A stretch of DNA of 64,000 bases, taken from the NCBI RefSeq assembly GCF_022968795.1, contig NZ_JALJRB010000019.1, positions 43,228-107,227 on the forward strand. The letters run 5' to 3'. The DNA comes from Desulfatitalea alkaliphila (lineage in GTDB: Bacteria; Desulfobacterota; Desulfobacteria; Desulfobacterales; Desulfosarcinaceae). This document shows positions 27,172 through 36,997 of this stretch, piece by piece. The first letter of the stretch is position 1. Every line of letters starts with the position of its first letter. The position numbers were made by a program, and so were the translations under genes. The notes under the pieces are model-generated. The model did no database searches and was not told where the DNA came from. It saw only the letters and a list, made by a program, of their open reading frames with translations.

Positions 27172-29075
27172 CCCTCAATCTCCAGCACGGCTTGAAACCG
27201 CAACACCTCCCGGCCGTCATAATATTCCACCCGCCGGTTTTGCACCACAGGGCGGCTGAAGATCGGCGAGTTGCGCAGGGTGAGCAGGTAACTGGTCAGC
27301 GCGGTTTCGAAAGCGCCTGGCGCGCCGAAAACGAGGCCGTCCACGGTGACGCGGGCCGCGTTCGATGTTTGTTGTCCGGCGGACGGTTCGAGGTCGGCGG
27401 TCACATCGATCAAACGGACGTTGGGCGGCGTCAACCGGGACAACTCCTGCAGCATCGCCACGGGCAAGTAGCTTTCTACAAGTTGCGTCATGGTTTGCCG
27501 CCGCTGTCGGCTTTGGGCGAACAGGGCCAGCATGATTTCCTTTTCCGCTGCCGGCGTGTATGTCAGCAATTGCCGGTCGAGTCGGGCGATGGTTTCTCTT
27601 TTTTGACTGATCCGCCGTTCTTGCCAGGCAAAGAGCATCAACAGGGCGAGCAGGCAGGCCAAGCACCCCGCGAGCAAACGGTGATTGAAGCGCTGCGAAT
27701 GGTCTTCCGCCGCCTTGTCCTTGTGGGTGTGCAGGAAGTTGGGCGTAAAGCTGTTGTGCGAAACCGCCAGTCCGATGGCAGGCAGGTAGCTTTCGCGGTC
27801 GGCACGGCCTTCGGGAACGACGGCATCGCCGATGAACGCCGGATCTGCCGCAAAGGGATTCATCACCTCGGTGGGCAGGTCCAGCTGTTTTGCAATATGC
27901 TCGATCAACATGTCATTGGCGCTGATCCGGCCGGACAGCAACAGGCGCTTCACCTTGCCGCCTTGAAAATGGAGGCTGTAGTGCGCGAAGGTGCGTTCCA
28001 CTTGTCGCACCAGACGGTCCAGGGCCGGCCGCAGCATCGCAAAGACCGCTTCCGGGGGGTGCCCGAGGGACGATGTCGCCTGTTGGTCTTCGGCGGATGC
28101 ATCTTTTCCCAGGAGAAAGTCGAAAAAACATTGCTGGGCCGCCGGTCCGGCGATGCCTTCGGGAACGGTTGTCGGCCCGGGGGGCGCATCCGTTTCAGAC
28201 GGGAAGGCAATGGTCCCGTTGTCGGAAGCGCCATCCGACGGCGTCGCGGTCGTGGCCGTCTGGATTGCCTCCACCATGCTGCGCATACCGGTTTTGATGC
28301 CCCTGGCCAGCACCAGGTGGTTTTGGTTGTAGATGGCGATGCGCGACCAGTCGCGGCCCACGAAAAGCGTGCAGGCGTCCTGCTGCCCGTGGCGCAGCCA
28401 ACCGGTACGGAACAGGTTCTGAACCGCAAAAGGGACGATGCTGATGCCGGTAAGGGGATAACCGATGGCCTCGAACGCCTCCTTGAGGGCGGCCACTTCC
28501 GCTTTGGGCGCCTTGAAGGCCAGCACTTCCGTCTTGCGCACGCCCTCTTCGGTGATATCGCCCAGGATGTCGAAATCGAGCAACTCTTCTTGCTCGTTGA
28601 GTGCCACCTTGGTGGTGAAGGTCCAGTGGACGGCGTTGGTCAGTTGGCGCTTCTTGAGTTTGGGAACGCGCAAGCAGCGCAGCTCAACCCGGGCCGAAGG
28701 GATGGCACTCCAGATTTCGCAATGGCCTTCATTGGCACCGATGCGTTCCAAAGCTGCCTGCAGCTGTTTGCGAAAAAGGGGGTCGTGCCGGGCGGGGCGG
28801 CCTTGCAGGGGCACACGACAGTAATCGATCAGCTGGTACCGCTTGTCCGCCAGGCGCGCCGTCTTGGCGATGCGAATGTCGGTGTGGCCGATCTCAACCC
28901 CCAACACCATGGGCTTCCGCGTGCGCAGGGCCGGCAAACGTAGTGCCGCCCGCAGTTGTCTACCGGCCGTTGGGCGAGCGGCGGTGGCTTCAGTGATGGA
29001 CGGTTTGGGCGCGGGCCGGTGAATCCGATCTACAGATGTCTCCGTGGAATGCATTTCCTCCGACCTGACCAACAC
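27168..29075 (-). CDS. mshI: PilM-PilN fusion (MshI-like) pilus assembly protein
   Basis: A 635-aa protein. Residues about 45-440 match an actin-like PilM domain (LGVEIGHTDIRIAKTARL, PKLKKRQLTNAVHWTF). After a membrane helix (about 462-483, LAGCLACLLALLMLFAW) comes a PilN-like part (about 485-635). In PilMNOPQ systems these are separate proteins; MSHA systems have a related MshI. It is the first gene of the pilus assembly operon. The start is either GTG 29075 (AGGAG 4 nt away) or ATG 29054. A low-complexity stretch with many Thr and Ala (about 285-330) interrupts the PilM part. Confidence 0.85.
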   Translation of the reverse strand: MLVRSEEMHSTETSVDRIHRPAPKPSITEATAARPTAGRQLRAALRLPALRTRKPMVLGVEIGHTDIRIAKTARLADKRYQLIDYCRVPLQGRPARHDPLFRKQLQAALERIGANEGHCEIWSAIPSARVELRCLRVPKLKKRQLTNAVHWTFTTKVALNEQEELLDFDILGDITEEGVRKTEVLAFKAPKAEVAALKEAFEAIGYPLTGISIVPFAVQNLFRTGWLRHGQQDACTLFVGRDWSRIAIYNQNHLVLARGIKTGMRSMVEAIQTATTATPSDGASDNGTIAFPSETDAPPGPTTVPEGIAGPAAQQCFFDFLLGKDASAEDQQATSSLGHPPEAVFAMLRPALDRLVRQVERTFAHYSLHFQGGKVKRLLLSGRISANDMLIEHIAKQLDLPTEVMNPFAADPAFIGDAVVPEGRADRESYLPAIGLAVSHNSFTPNFLHTHKDKAAEDHSQRFNHRLLAGCLACLLALLMLFAWQERRISQKRETIARLDRQLLTYTPAAEKEIMLALFAQSRQRRQTMTQLVESYLPVAMLQELSRLTPPNVRLIDVTADLEPSAGQQTSNAARVTVDGLVFGAPGAFETALTSYLLTLRNSPIFSRPVVQNRRVEYYDGREVLRFQAVLEIEG

Positions 29076-29257
29076 GGCACTCCTCGATGCAATAGGGTGG
29101 GGGGATGTGGAAAACGGCCGCCATTAAGGGCGCGATGCCCTCTCTTTCACCTTAAAGGGCCATCTTTGTCAAGTTGTATTGAAAATGGCCCAACGAACGT
29201 GTATCTTTCCTTTGTTCCCGATGCTGTTGACCAAAGACCGGAAGACACGACCCTGCC

Positions 29258-30196
29258 ATGAAAACGTCCGCAAAAAACGACAAGCGCTCCATGGTGACCG
29301 ATCACATGGTGTTGATCGGCTTCGGCTTGGCGGCCATCTACTGGCTGCTGGACTCCTTTCTGTCCCTGTTCCTGTCCTACGACAATTTTCTGGAGAAGAT
29401 GACCGGTCTGGACCTGACCAATGTGTGGGGACGGGTCATTGTGCTTTGCTTGTTCGTCATTTTCGGCAGCCACGCCCAATTCACCATGAACGAGCGGCGC
29501 AAGTCGGCCCGCCGCATGGAACGGGAAGCGGCCACGCGGGAACGTTTCCGGCGTTTGCTCTCCCCCGATCTGGCGGAGCTGGTGGTCAACGGGGATTTGA
29601 GTGTGCAGCAGGGCGGTGAAAGCCGGGTGGCGACAGTGATGTTCGCCGACATCCGGGGGTTCACGCGCCACAGCCGCGACGCAGATGCCGACACGATTCT
29701 GCGCATGCTCAACGACTATTACGAAGTCGTGGTGGAGATCGTCTTTCGCCACGAAGGCACCGTGGACAAATTCATCGGCGACGGCATCATGGTGATATGG
29801 GGTGCGCCCCTGGCCCACGATGACGACCCGCAGCGCGCAGCGCGGGCGGCGCTGGACATCCAGCGGGCCCTGGAGGCGTTCAATTTCGATCGGGCCGCGG
29901 CGGGCAAACCCCCGATTCAAGTGGGCATCGGTATCAACACCGGACCGGTGGTGGCGGGCTATCTGGGTTCCAGCCGCACCATGAGCTATTCGGTCATCGG
30001 CGACGCCGTCAACCAGGCCTCCCGCCTCTGCGCGGGCGCCGCGCCGGGGGAGATCCTGGTGTCGGAATACACCCATCATTTGATCAAGGATCACTTCGCC
30101 ACCCGGCCCCGGGGCGATGTCCGGGTCAAGGGCATGGAACAGGCCATCAAAGCCTACAACGTGGTCGGCGACAATGCGTATCGGCATCGGGTATGA
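29258..30196 (+). CDS. Membrane-anchored class III adenylate/guanylate cyclase
   Basis: A 312-aa protein with two N-terminal membrane helices (about 17-40 and 58-75) and a class III cyclase domain (about 125-300). Metal Asp residues lie in FADIRGFT and DKFIGDG, the base-contacting Lys in the latter, and the Asn/Arg transition-state pair in VNQASRL. The position before YSVIG is Ser, compatible with ATP use. It most likely makes cAMP at the inner membrane. It diverges from the pilus operon (182 bp between starts) and overlaps ispF by 23 nt. No extracellular sensor domain is visible. Confidence 0.9.
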   Translation: MKTSAKNDKRSMVTDHMVLIGFGLAAIYWLLDSFLSLFLSYDNFLEKMTGLDLTNVWGRVIVLCLFVIFGSHAQFTMNERRKSARRMEREAATRERFRRLLSPDLAELVVNGDLSVQQGGESRVATVMFADIRGFTRHSRDADADTILRMLNDYYEVVVEIVFRHEGTVDKFIGDGIMVIWGAPLAHDDDPQRAARAALDIQRALEAFNFDRAAAGKPPIQVGIGINTGPVVAGYLGSSRTMSYSVIGDAVNQASRLCAGAAPGEILVSEYTHHLIKDHFATRPRGDVRVKGMEQAIKAYNVVGDNAYRHRV

Positions 30197-30647
30197 TATC
30201 CACCGCCTGGTGGCGGGACGTCCCCTGGTGCTCGGGGGGGTGACCATTCCCTTCGAGAAGGGGCTGCTGGGCCATTCCGATGCCGACGTGCTGGTGCATG
30301 CGGCCTGTGACGCCTTGCTGGGGGCCGCCGGTTTGGGCGACATCGGACGCTTGTTTCCCGATTCGGACCCCCGCTACAAGGACATCTACAGCATCGTGCT
30401 GTTGCAGGAATGCCGCCGCCGTTTAGCGGACCACGGGTTCCTCCTGGCCAACCTGGACGCCACCATTTTCGCCGAAGCACCCCGTTTGGCGCCTCACAAC
30501 GACGCCATGCGCCGCACCATGGCGGCCGCCTTGCATGCCGACGAAGCCGTCATTAATATCAAGGCGACCACCACCGAAGGCTTGGGGCAGGTGGGGGCGG
30601 GGGAGGGGATGGCCGCCATGTGCGTGGTGCTGCTGAATGTGAAGTGA
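30174..30647 (+). CDS. ispF: 2-C-methyl-D-erythritol 2,4-cyclodiphosphate synthase
   Basis: A 157-aa MEP-pathway enzyme. It has metal ligands in GYDIHR and LLGHSDADVLVHA, and the family signature GDIGRLFPDSDPRYK. It forms the cyclic diphosphate intermediate of isoprenoid synthesis in the cytoplasm. The ATG at 30174 lies inside the cyclase gene; an earlier frame extension is only overlap. In many bacteria ispF is next to ispD, but no ispD is present here. Confidence 0.97.
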   Translation: MRIGIGYDIHRLVAGRPLVLGGVTIPFEKGLLGHSDADVLVHAACDALLGAAGLGDIGRLFPDSDPRYKDIYSIVLLQECRRRLADHGFLLANLDATIFAEAPRLAPHNDAMRRTMAAALHADEAVINIKATTTEGLGQVGAGEGMAAMCVVLLNVK

Positions 30648-30650
30648 CCC

Positions 30651-32639
30651 ATGTTTGAACTGGTTTCGGATTTCGTCCCCCGGGGCGATCAGCCGGAGGC
30701 CATCCGGCGCTTGTGCGACGGTTTGCGTGAGGGGCGCAAAGATCAGGTGCTGCTGGGCGTCACCGGATCGGGCAAGACCTTCACCATGGCCAATGTCATC
30801 GCCACGCTGAACCGGCCCACCCTGGTGATCGCGCCCAACAAGACCTTGGCGGCCCAGCTCTACCACGAATTCAAACAGCTCTTTCCGCGCAATGCAGTGG
30901 AGTTTTTCGTCAGTTATTACGACTATTACCAGCCCGAAGCGTACATCCCCACCACCGACACCTATATCCAGAAAGACTCCTCCATCAACGACCTGATCGA
31001 CAAGATGCGCCATTCGGCCACCCGCTCGGTGCTGTCCCGGCGGGATGTGGTGGTGGTGGCCAGCGTCTCTTGCATTTTCGGGCTGGGGGCGCCCGAGGAC
31101 TACCTGGCCATGCGGGTGGATGTGCGAACCGGCATGACGCTTTCGCGGCAGCAACTGCTGCGGGATCTGGTGGCCATGCAATACCAGCGCAACGATGTCG
31201 ATTTTCACCGGGGCACCTTCCGGGTGCGCGGCGACCGGGTGGAGGTGTTTCCGGCCTATGAGGAGGACAAGGCCCTGCGCATCGACTTTTTCGGCGATGA
31301 AGTGGATGCCGTGCAGGAAATCGATCCGCTGCGGGGTGTGGTCTTGTCCACGGTGGAGAGCGCCACAGTCTTTCCCGCCAGCCACTATGTGACCTCCCAG
31401 CAGACCCTGAAGCGGGCCATGGCCGCCATCAAGGAGGAACTCAAAGAGCGGGTGAACCGGTTCCGCGACGACAAGAAATGGATCGAGGCCCAGCGGATTG
31501 AAGAGCGCACGCGCTTCGATCTGGAGATGATCCAGGAGCTGGGCTATTGCAACGGGATCGAAAACTATTCCCGGCACCTGACCGGCCGGGCGGCCGGTGC
31601 GCCGTCGCCCACCTTGCTGGACTATTTCCCCGAGGACTATCTGATGTTCGTCGACGAGAGCCACATCGCCGTGCCCCAGTTGGGCGCGATGTACAAGGGG
31701 GACCGCTCGCGCAAGGAGACCCTGGTGGCCTTCGGTTTTCGTCTGCCTTCCGCCCTGGACAACCGGCCGTTGCGCTTTGACGAATGGCGCCAAAGGGTCC
31801 ACCGGGTGATTTACGTTTCGGCCACTCCGGCGGCCTACGAAACCGACAAGGGCCGGGATGCCGTTGTGGAGCAGATCGTACGGCCCACCGGGTTGGTGGA
31901 TCCCCCTGTTGTCGTGCGCCCTGCCGGGCACCAGGTGGACGACCTCTACGCGGAAATCGTGCAGTGCAAAGCGCGGGGCGAGAGGGTTTTGGTGACCACC
32001 CTGACCAAGCGCATGGCCGAGGACCTCACCGACTATTACACCGACCTGGGGCTGGCCGTGCGCTACCTGCATGCCGACATCGGCACTTTGGAGCGCATGG
32101 AGATCATTCGCGAACTGCGCATGGGCGCCTTCGACGTGCTTGTCGGCATCAACCTGCTGCGGGAAGGGCTCGACATTCCCGAGGTCGGCTTGGTGGCCAT
32201 CCTGGACGCCGACAAGGAAGGTTTCTTGCGCTCAACCCGCTCCCTGATTCAAACCTTCGGCCGAGCGGCGCGCAATGTGAACGGCACGGTGATTCTTTAC
32301 GCCGACACCACCACGCCATCCATGCGGTCCGCCATCGAAGAGACGGACCGGCGCCGGCAAATCCAGGTCGCGTACAACCAATCCCACGGCATCGTGCCGC
32401 AGACCATCCAAAAGAGCATCACCGCCATTTTCGATGCCGTCTACCAGGAACAACCGTCCACCGCGCCGGCCGTGAAAGAACCGGACACGCCCTACGGTTC
32501 GCCGGAAAAGATGGAAAACACCATCAAGGCCCTGGAAAAGCAAATGCATCAGGCCGCCCGCGACCTCGAATTCGAAACAGCCGCCGAACTGCGCGACCGC
32601 ATCAAGCTGCTGAAACACAAAATGGTCAACGAAGGATGA
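30651..32639 (+). CDS. uvrB: Excinuclease ABC subunit B
   Basis: A 662-aa helicase-like damage-verification protein of nucleotide excision repair. Visible: Walker [14 protein letters not shown], the beta-hairpin region around [16 protein letters not shown]-type motif [11 protein letters not shown], helicase motif VI (QTFGRAARN) and the C-terminal UVR motif ([22 protein letters not shown]) that binds UvrC. Length is normal. It lies 3 nt after ispF and 90 bp before uvrC, so all three may be co-transcribed. Confidence 0.98.
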   Translation: MFELVSDFVPRGDQPEAIRRLCDGLREGRKDQVLLGVTGSGKTFTMANVIATLNRPTLVIAPNKTLAAQLYHEFKQLFPRNAVEFFVSYYDYYQPEAYIPTTDTYIQKDSSINDLIDKMRHSATRSVLSRRDVVVVASVSCIFGLGAPEDYLAMRVDVRTGMTLSRQQLLRDLVAMQYQRNDVDFHRGTFRVRGDRVEVFPAYEEDKALRIDFFGDEVDAVQEIDPLRGVVLSTVESATVFPASHYVTSQQTLKRAMAAIKEELKERVNRFRDDKKWIEAQRIEERTRFDLEMIQELGYCNGIENYSRHLTGRAAGAPSPTLLDYFPEDYLMFVDESHIAVPQLGAMYKGDRSRKETLVAFGFRLPSALDNRPLRFDEWRQRVHRVIYVSATPAAYETDKGRDAVVEQIVRPTGLVDPPVVVRPAGHQVDDLYAEIVQCKARGERVLVTTLTKRMAEDLTDYYTDLGLAVRYLHADIGTLERMEIIRELRMGAFDVLVGINLLREGLDIPEVGLVAILDADKEGFLRSTRSLIQTFGRAARNVNGTVILYADTTTPSMRSAIEETDRRRQIQVAYNQSHGIVPQTIQKSITAIFDAVYQEQPSTAPAVKEPDTPYGSPEKMENTIKALEKQMHQAARDLEFETAAELRDRIKLLKHKMVNEG

Positions 32640-32694
32640 GCCTTGCCAAGAGCAGACCAAACTGAATACAGAAAGAAGACGCCGAAGCGGATTC

Positions 32695-32730
32695 GTCCAC
32701 TCCGTCCACACCGTCCACTTTGTCCACTAT
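32695..32730 (+). repeat. 9-bp tandem repeat at the uvrC start
   Basis: Four copies of GTCCAC plus three variable bases at 32695, 32704, 32713 and 32722, ending in the uvrC ATG. This places a degenerate 9-bp repeat where the ribosome-binding site should be; no Shine-Dalgarno match is present. Confidence 0.7.
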
Positions 32731-34603
32731 GACCACGAACCCCACCCCCCCCACCGCCATCGAGCACCCATCATCGCGCATCGACCGCCTGGCTCGCGAG
32801 GCCGCCGCGGTGGCCACCACCCCCGGCGTCTACATCATGCGCGACGAGCGTGGCGCCATCGTGTACGTGGGCAAAGCGCGCAATTTGCGCAAGCGCTTGC
32901 AATCCTACTTCCAGAAGCAGCGGCCCCACGACCCCAAAACCGTGCTGTTGTTGACCAAGGTGGCCGCCTTCGAAACCACTTTGACCCACACCGAAAAAGA
33001 GGCCTTGATCCTGGAGTCCAACCTGATCAAGCGCCATCGCCCCCGCTTCAACGTGGTGCTCAAGGATGACAAGCGCTACCCGTCGCTGCGTCTGGACATC
33101 GATGCCCCATACCCCCGGCTGACGGTGGTGCGTAAATTGCGTTCCGACGGATCACTCTATTTCGGTCCCTACGCTTCCGCCGGAGCGGTACGCCAGACCA
33201 TCAAGTTCATCAACAAAACCTTCAAGCTGTGCAAATGTCGATGCGAATCATTCAAGAAGCGCCCCCGCCCGTGCCTCAACCACCAGATGGGGCTTTGCAT
33301 GGGGCCCTGTTTCCAGGAGGTTTCCCCCGGGGAATACCAGGAGGTGGTCAAGGAGGTGGTCGCCTTTCTGAGAGGACGCACGCCCGCGCTGATTCGTAAA
33401 ATCAAGAAACAGATGCAAGCCGCGGCGGCGACCCAGGATTACGAATCCGCCGCCAGGTTACGGGACAAAATGTTCGCCTTGGAGCGGACCCTGGAAAAAC
33501 AGGTGTCGGTCAGCACCGATTTCAAGGACCGCGACGTGGTGGGGCTGCTGGCGGCGGACGATTTCACGGTGATCGCGCTTTTGCGGGTGCGGGGCGGTTT
33601 CCTCCTGGGTAGCCGCAACTTCGTCTTCGAGGAGGCTGTGGGGGCGCCGGAGGCGCAAATGGGCGTATTCCTGCGGCAGTATTATGCCTCGGCCGGCCGG
33701 ATGCCGCGGGAGATTCTGGTCAGCCGGCTGCCCGAGGAACCGGATTTGGTGGCAGAGACGCTGCAGGAAATCAGGGGCGGTCGGGTGGTCATCGCCGTGC
33801 CGCAACGGGGCGACAAGGAGAAATTGGTGCAGCTCGCCTTGCAGAATGCCCGCCAGAGTGCCGGCGAACACCGCCTGCAGCGGGACGCCAACACGGCCAT
33901 GCTGCAACGGTTGCAGCAACGGCTCAAACTGCGTCGGCCGCCGGTGCGCATCGAATGCTTCGACAACTCCAACCTGTTCGGCAGCCAACCGGTGTCGGCC
34001 ATGGTGGTGTTCGAGGGGGGGCGACCGCGTGCTGAGGGCTACCGGCGCTATATCATGGGTGGCTCCGGCAAACCGGATGATTACGCTCACATGGCGGCGG
34101 TCATCCGCCGGCGCTTCGACAAGGCGGACCAAGGACGTCCGTGGCCCGATCTGCTGCTGGTGGACGGCGGCAAGGGCCAGTTGAATGTCGCCCTGGCGAT
34201 TCTGGCAGAGATGGGGTTGGGCGCCCAATTCGACGTGGCCGGCATTGCCAAGAAAGATCCGGATGCGGGCGAACAACAGGACAAAATATACCTGCCGGGG
34301 CGCGCCAATCCAGTGACCTTCGGCAAAGATGGGGACCTGCTGCTCTTTTTGCAACGGGTGCGCGACGAAGCCCATCGTTGGGCCATCACCTTTCAGCGGC
34401 GACGGCGCGAAACCGCCGCCCTGCGATCGGCCCTCGACCAAGTCTCAGGTATCGGCCCCAAACGCAAAGCGCAGTTGCTGCACCATTTCGGCAGCTTGGA
34501 GGCCATCGCCGCGGCATCCCCGGAAGCGCTCCAGGCATTGCCCGGTATCACGGCGGAAATCGCACAAGCCGTGCAGGCGATGATCCGTGGGACGGATAAG
34601 TGA
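32729..34603 (+). CDS. uvrC: Excinuclease ABC subunit C
   Basis: A 624-aa dual-incision nuclease. GIY-YIG domain (about 30-115, TTPGVYIMRDERGAIVYVGKARN region), Cys-rich linker (CKCRCESFKKRPRPC), UVR motif (about 205-240, DYESAARLRDKMF), RNase-H-like domain (IECFDNSNLFGSQPVSAMV, LLLVDGGKGQLNVA) and tandem HhH (VSGIGPKRKAQLLHHFGSLEAIAAASPEAL). I use ATG 32729, since the upstream TTG 32720 and the tandem repeat around it offer no clear ribosome site. It incises on both sides of a lesion after UvrAB recognition. Confidence 0.96.
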   Translation: MTTNPTPPTAIEHPSSRIDRLAREAAAVATTPGVYIMRDERGAIVYVGKARNLRKRLQSYFQKQRPHDPKTVLLLTKVAAFETTLTHTEKEALILESNLIKRHRPRFNVVLKDDKRYPSLRLDIDAPYPRLTVVRKLRSDGSLYFGPYASAGAVRQTIKFINKTFKLCKCRCESFKKRPRPCLNHQMGLCMGPCFQEVSPGEYQEVVKEVVAFLRGRTPALIRKIKKQMQAAAATQDYESAARLRDKMFALERTLEKQVSVSTDFKDRDVVGLLAADDFTVIALLRVRGGFLLGSRNFVFEEAVGAPEAQMGVFLRQYYASAGRMPREILVSRLPEEPDLVAETLQEIRGGRVVIAVPQRGDKEKLVQLALQNARQSAGEHRLQRDANTAMLQRLQQRLKLRRPPVRIECFDNSNLFGSQPVSAMVVFEGGRPRAEGYRRYIMGGSGKPDDYAHMAAVIRRRFDKADQGRPWPDLLLVDGGKGQLNVALAILAEMGLGAQFDVAGIAKKDPDAGEQQDKIYLPGRANPVTFGKDGDLLLFLQRVRDEAHRWAITFQRRRRETAALRSALDQVSGIGPKRKAQLLHHFGSLEAIAAASPEALQALPGITAEIAQAVQAMIRGTDK

Positions 34604-34609
34604 ATAATC

Positions 34610-34654
34610 TTGCCAAGGGCGCGATGGCGGCGATCCCCTTTTTTTATTTGGCAA
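34610..34654 (+). terminator. Terminator-like hairpin after uvrC
   Basis: TTGCCAAAGGG-like left arm pairs with CCCCTTTTTTT and TTTGGCAA on the right. A T-run follows the GC stem at 34639-34645. Located 7 nt after the uvrC stop. Confidence 0.55.
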
Positions 34655-34693
34655 TTTGGTGTAATTGCCACTATGTTCGGTCAGATGGAATCG

Positions 34694-34803
34694 ATAAACG
34701 GCAGTATCGGGATCGACGTCGAAATCGGAATTGAAATCGTTTCTGTTCCGTTTTGCGGCTGGGTTCGCATCGATTTCGATAGCGATCCCGATTCCGATTT
34801 GGA
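34694..34803 (-). repeat. GATNNC-type run without heptamer ends
   Basis: Two blocks of GAT-spaced hexamers (34694-34742 and 34769-34803), in opposite orientations. They lie between uvrC and mdh with no TTTTAAG heptamers, so this is a solo copy of the interior motif of elements A-C. A small hairpin AAGCCC/GGGCTT follows at 34817-34834. Confidence 0.6.
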
Positions 34804-34885
34804 TTGCCAATGGGGCAAGCCCCAACTTGGGCTTTGTAGATAACCGCAAAAATTAAACCATTACATCAACACATGGAGATCGCCG

Positions 34886-35869
34886 ATGAAAAATCCCGTT
34901 CACGTCACCATCACCGGAGCCGCCGGCCAAATCAGCTACGCATTGATTTTTCGAATTGCCCATGGGGACATGCTGGGCAAGGACCAACCTGTGATATTGC
35001 AACTGCTGGAGATCCCGCCGGCGATGAAGGCCCTGGAGGGGGTTGTGATGGAACTCCTGGATTGTGCCTTTCCCCTGCTGGCCGGCGTCGTGGCCACCGA
35101 CGATCCCAATGTGGCTTTCAAGGATTGCGACTATGCGCTGCTGGTGGGGGCCCGGCCCCGAGGCCCCGGCATGGAGCGCGCCGATCTGCTGAAAGTCAAC
35201 GCCGACATTTTCTCCGTGCAGGGCAAGGCCCTGGATCAAAACGCCAACCGCAACGTCAAAGTGCTGGTGGTCGGCAACCCGGCCAATACCAACGCCTTGA
35301 TCACCTTGAAAAACGCGCCCAACCTAAACCCCCGCAACATTACCGCCATGATGCGCCTGGATCACAACCGGGCCTTGTCGCAACTGGCGGCCAAGGTCGG
35401 ATGCAAAACCACCCAGATCGAAAAGATGGTGGTCTGGGGCAACCACTCTCCCACCATGTACCCGGACATCAGTTACGCCGCCATCGACGGACGGCCTGTC
35501 AAGGATCAGGTGGATGCCGAATGGTATGAAAACACCTTCATTCCTGTGGTACAGCAGCGCGGCGCAGCCGTTATCAAAGCCCGCGGCGCCTCCAGTGCGG
35601 CGTCGGCCGCATCGGCCGCCATCGATCACATGCGCGATTGGGCGCTGGGCAGCAGCGGGCAGTGGGTGAGCATGGGGGTGTTCAGCGCCGGCAACAGCTA
35701 CGGCATCGATGACGATATTGTCTATGCCTTCCCCATCATGTGCGAAAACGGCGAATGGCGTGAAGTCGGCGGCCTCTCCATCAGCGATTTCAGCCGCAAA
35801 CGAATGGCCGACACGGAAAAGGAGCTTTTGGGCGAGAAGGCTGCTATTGCCGATAGATTATTTAAATAA
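34886..35869 (+). CDS. mdh: Malate dehydrogenase
   Basis: A 327-aa NAD-dependent malate dehydrogenase of the dimeric type. The nucleotide loop is [16 protein letters not shown], the substrate Arg residues are in [15 protein letters not shown], and the catalytic His is in [12 protein letters not shown]. It interconverts malate and oxaloacetate in the TCA cycle or its reverse. GGAGATCGCCG precedes ATG 34886. It is flanked by hairpins on both sides, suggesting its own transcription unit. Confidence 0.97.
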   Translation: MKNPVHVTITGAAGQISYALIFRIAHGDMLGKDQPVILQLLEIPPAMKALEGVVMELLDCAFPLLAGVVATDDPNVAFKDCDYALLVGARPRGPGMERADLLKVNADIFSVQGKALDQNANRNVKVLVVGNPANTNALITLKNAPNLNPRNITAMMRLDHNRALSQLAAKVGCKTTQIEKMVVWGNHSPTMYPDISYAAIDGRPVKDQVDAEWYENTFIPVVQQRGAAVIKARGASSAASAASAAIDHMRDWALGSSGQWVSMGVFSAGNSYGIDDDIVYAFPIMCENGEWREVGGLSISDFSRKRMADTEKELLGEKAAIADRLFK

Positions 35870-35889
35870 CTATTAAATATTGACTTTTG

Positions 35890-35969
35890 GGCGGCAGACG
35901 CGGTAAAAGGTATGAATCTGTATGCACCTGTACGGACGGCCGCGGCTTATCTGCCGCCTGTTTCTTTTT
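35890..35969 (+). ncRNA. Long hairpin after mdh: terminator or structured leader
   Basis: A 9-bp perfect stem GGCGGCAGA (35890-35898) with TCTGCCGCC (35950-35958) is continued inward by CGCGG/CCGCG, leaving a GCTTA bulge and a ~36-nt apical loop. TGTTTCTTTTT follows. This is more elaborate than a simple terminator. It lies between mdh and the signalling cluster and may be a rho-independent terminator of mdh or a leader of the next operon. It matches no riboswitch I recognise. Confidence 0.5.
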
Positions 35970-36030
35970 GAGCACCCAATGACGGTCGCAGGCTGCTGGG
36001 GCCAAGGTACGAACGGTTTCGGGGGAATGG

Positions 36031-36966
36031 ATGGACATCAAACAGCGACTGAAGGCGTTGCTTCAGGAAGCCGAAATTTACCGCACCCAGGGCTTGATCA
36101 GCGAGGCCCACGACAAGTATAAATCAGCGGCCGATCTGATTCATTCCATAAATAAATTGAAAAACAAGGAGAGCCTCTTAAAGGCCGTGTCGGAGAAGAT
36201 CAGGGCGCTGGACTCAACAAAAGAGAAGGTGGACAAAGGGGCCGAAACGCCCGAATTATCCAAGAAGGCCCAGGATCTCATCAAGAACCTCTTCGCTTTC
36301 TCCGAGAACACCGATGCCGACAGTGCCGCCCTGGAGGGTGCCGTCGCACTTGCCAAGTTCGGCCAATTCGACCGCGCTGTCGTGGAATTGAACGAATTGC
36401 TGCAAAAAGAGGCCGTTCGCGTCGAGGCGGCAAAAAACATATTGCGCTGCCATCTGGCCTCCGCCACCGTCGACGAAGCGATCAGTCAATATCACGAGTG
36501 GTTCAGTGGCGATCAGTTTCAGCCACAACAGCTGGAAGCGGTGCGCATTTATTTGGACGAGATCCTGCAGAAAAGAGGGCTGACCATGGATCTGCCATCG
36601 GCGCAGACCGCCGAGGCCGCCCTTCTGGAAGAAACGGCCGTCGAGGCGGAAACGATTGTCGAGGCGGAAGAGGAGTTTCTGGACATCACCTCCATCGGCA
36701 TCACCTTCGACAAGGGGCCGCGCAAGGGGAAGATGGTGGAGTTCGATGTCAATTTCCAATCGGGCAACATGCTGAGCTTGATCATCTCCAAGCAGGAAAA
36801 AGAAGTGTTGGAACATTTGGCCGAAGGCATGAAGTTGCAGGACGTGCAATTCTTTTCACCTATCGCCATATTCAACGGGGCGGGGGTGGTTGCGTCCAAA
36901 ACCCAGATCAAGGCAGGACCCAAGCAAGGCGATTATTGCCTGGATATTCGCATTGTCAGTTCATAA
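36031..36966 (+). CDS. Helical-repeat protein upstream of MglA-like GTPase
   Basis: A 311-aa protein of unrecognised family. Residues about 1-60 and 90-185 are helical, TPR-like (AEIYRTQGLISEAHDKYKSAADL, ALAKFGQFDRAVVELNELLQKE). An acidic linker rich in Glu/Ala (about 195-220) joins a C-terminal beta domain (about 222-311, GITFDKGPRKGKMVEFDVNFQSGN) that could be PilZ-like but lacks the RxxxR motif. GGGGGAATGG precedes ATG 36031. The gene is 31 nt upstream of the MglA-like GTPase. Its layout suggests a scaffold or GTPase partner (inference). Confidence 0.8.
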   Translation: MDIKQRLKALLQEAEIYRTQGLISEAHDKYKSAADLIHSINKLKNKESLLKAVSEKIRALDSTKEKVDKGAETPELSKKAQDLIKNLFAFSENTDADSAALEGAVALAKFGQFDRAVVELNELLQKEAVRVEAAKNILRCHLASATVDEAISQYHEWFSGDQFQPQQLEAVRIYLDEILQKRGLTMDLPSAQTAEAALLEETAVEAETIVEAEEEFLDITSIGITFDKGPRKGKMVEFDVNFQSGNMLSLIISKQEKEVLEHLAEGMKLQDVQFFSPIAIFNGAGVVASKTQIKAGPKQGDYCLDIRIVSS

Positions 36967-36997
36967 TGCCAGCGCTATTCCCGGGGAGTTTGCATTT

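Noticed and set aside
29076..29257. Sigma-54 or strong sigma-70 promoter for the PilMN operon
   Set aside because: A TTGACA is present on the - strand, but no good -10 follows at 17 bp, and no GG-N10-GC motif fits. Not strong enough to list.
35890..35969. c-di-GMP riboswitch (GEMM type)
   Set aside because: The conserved GEMM loops and tetraloop-receptor pattern are absent; only a bulged hairpin is present.
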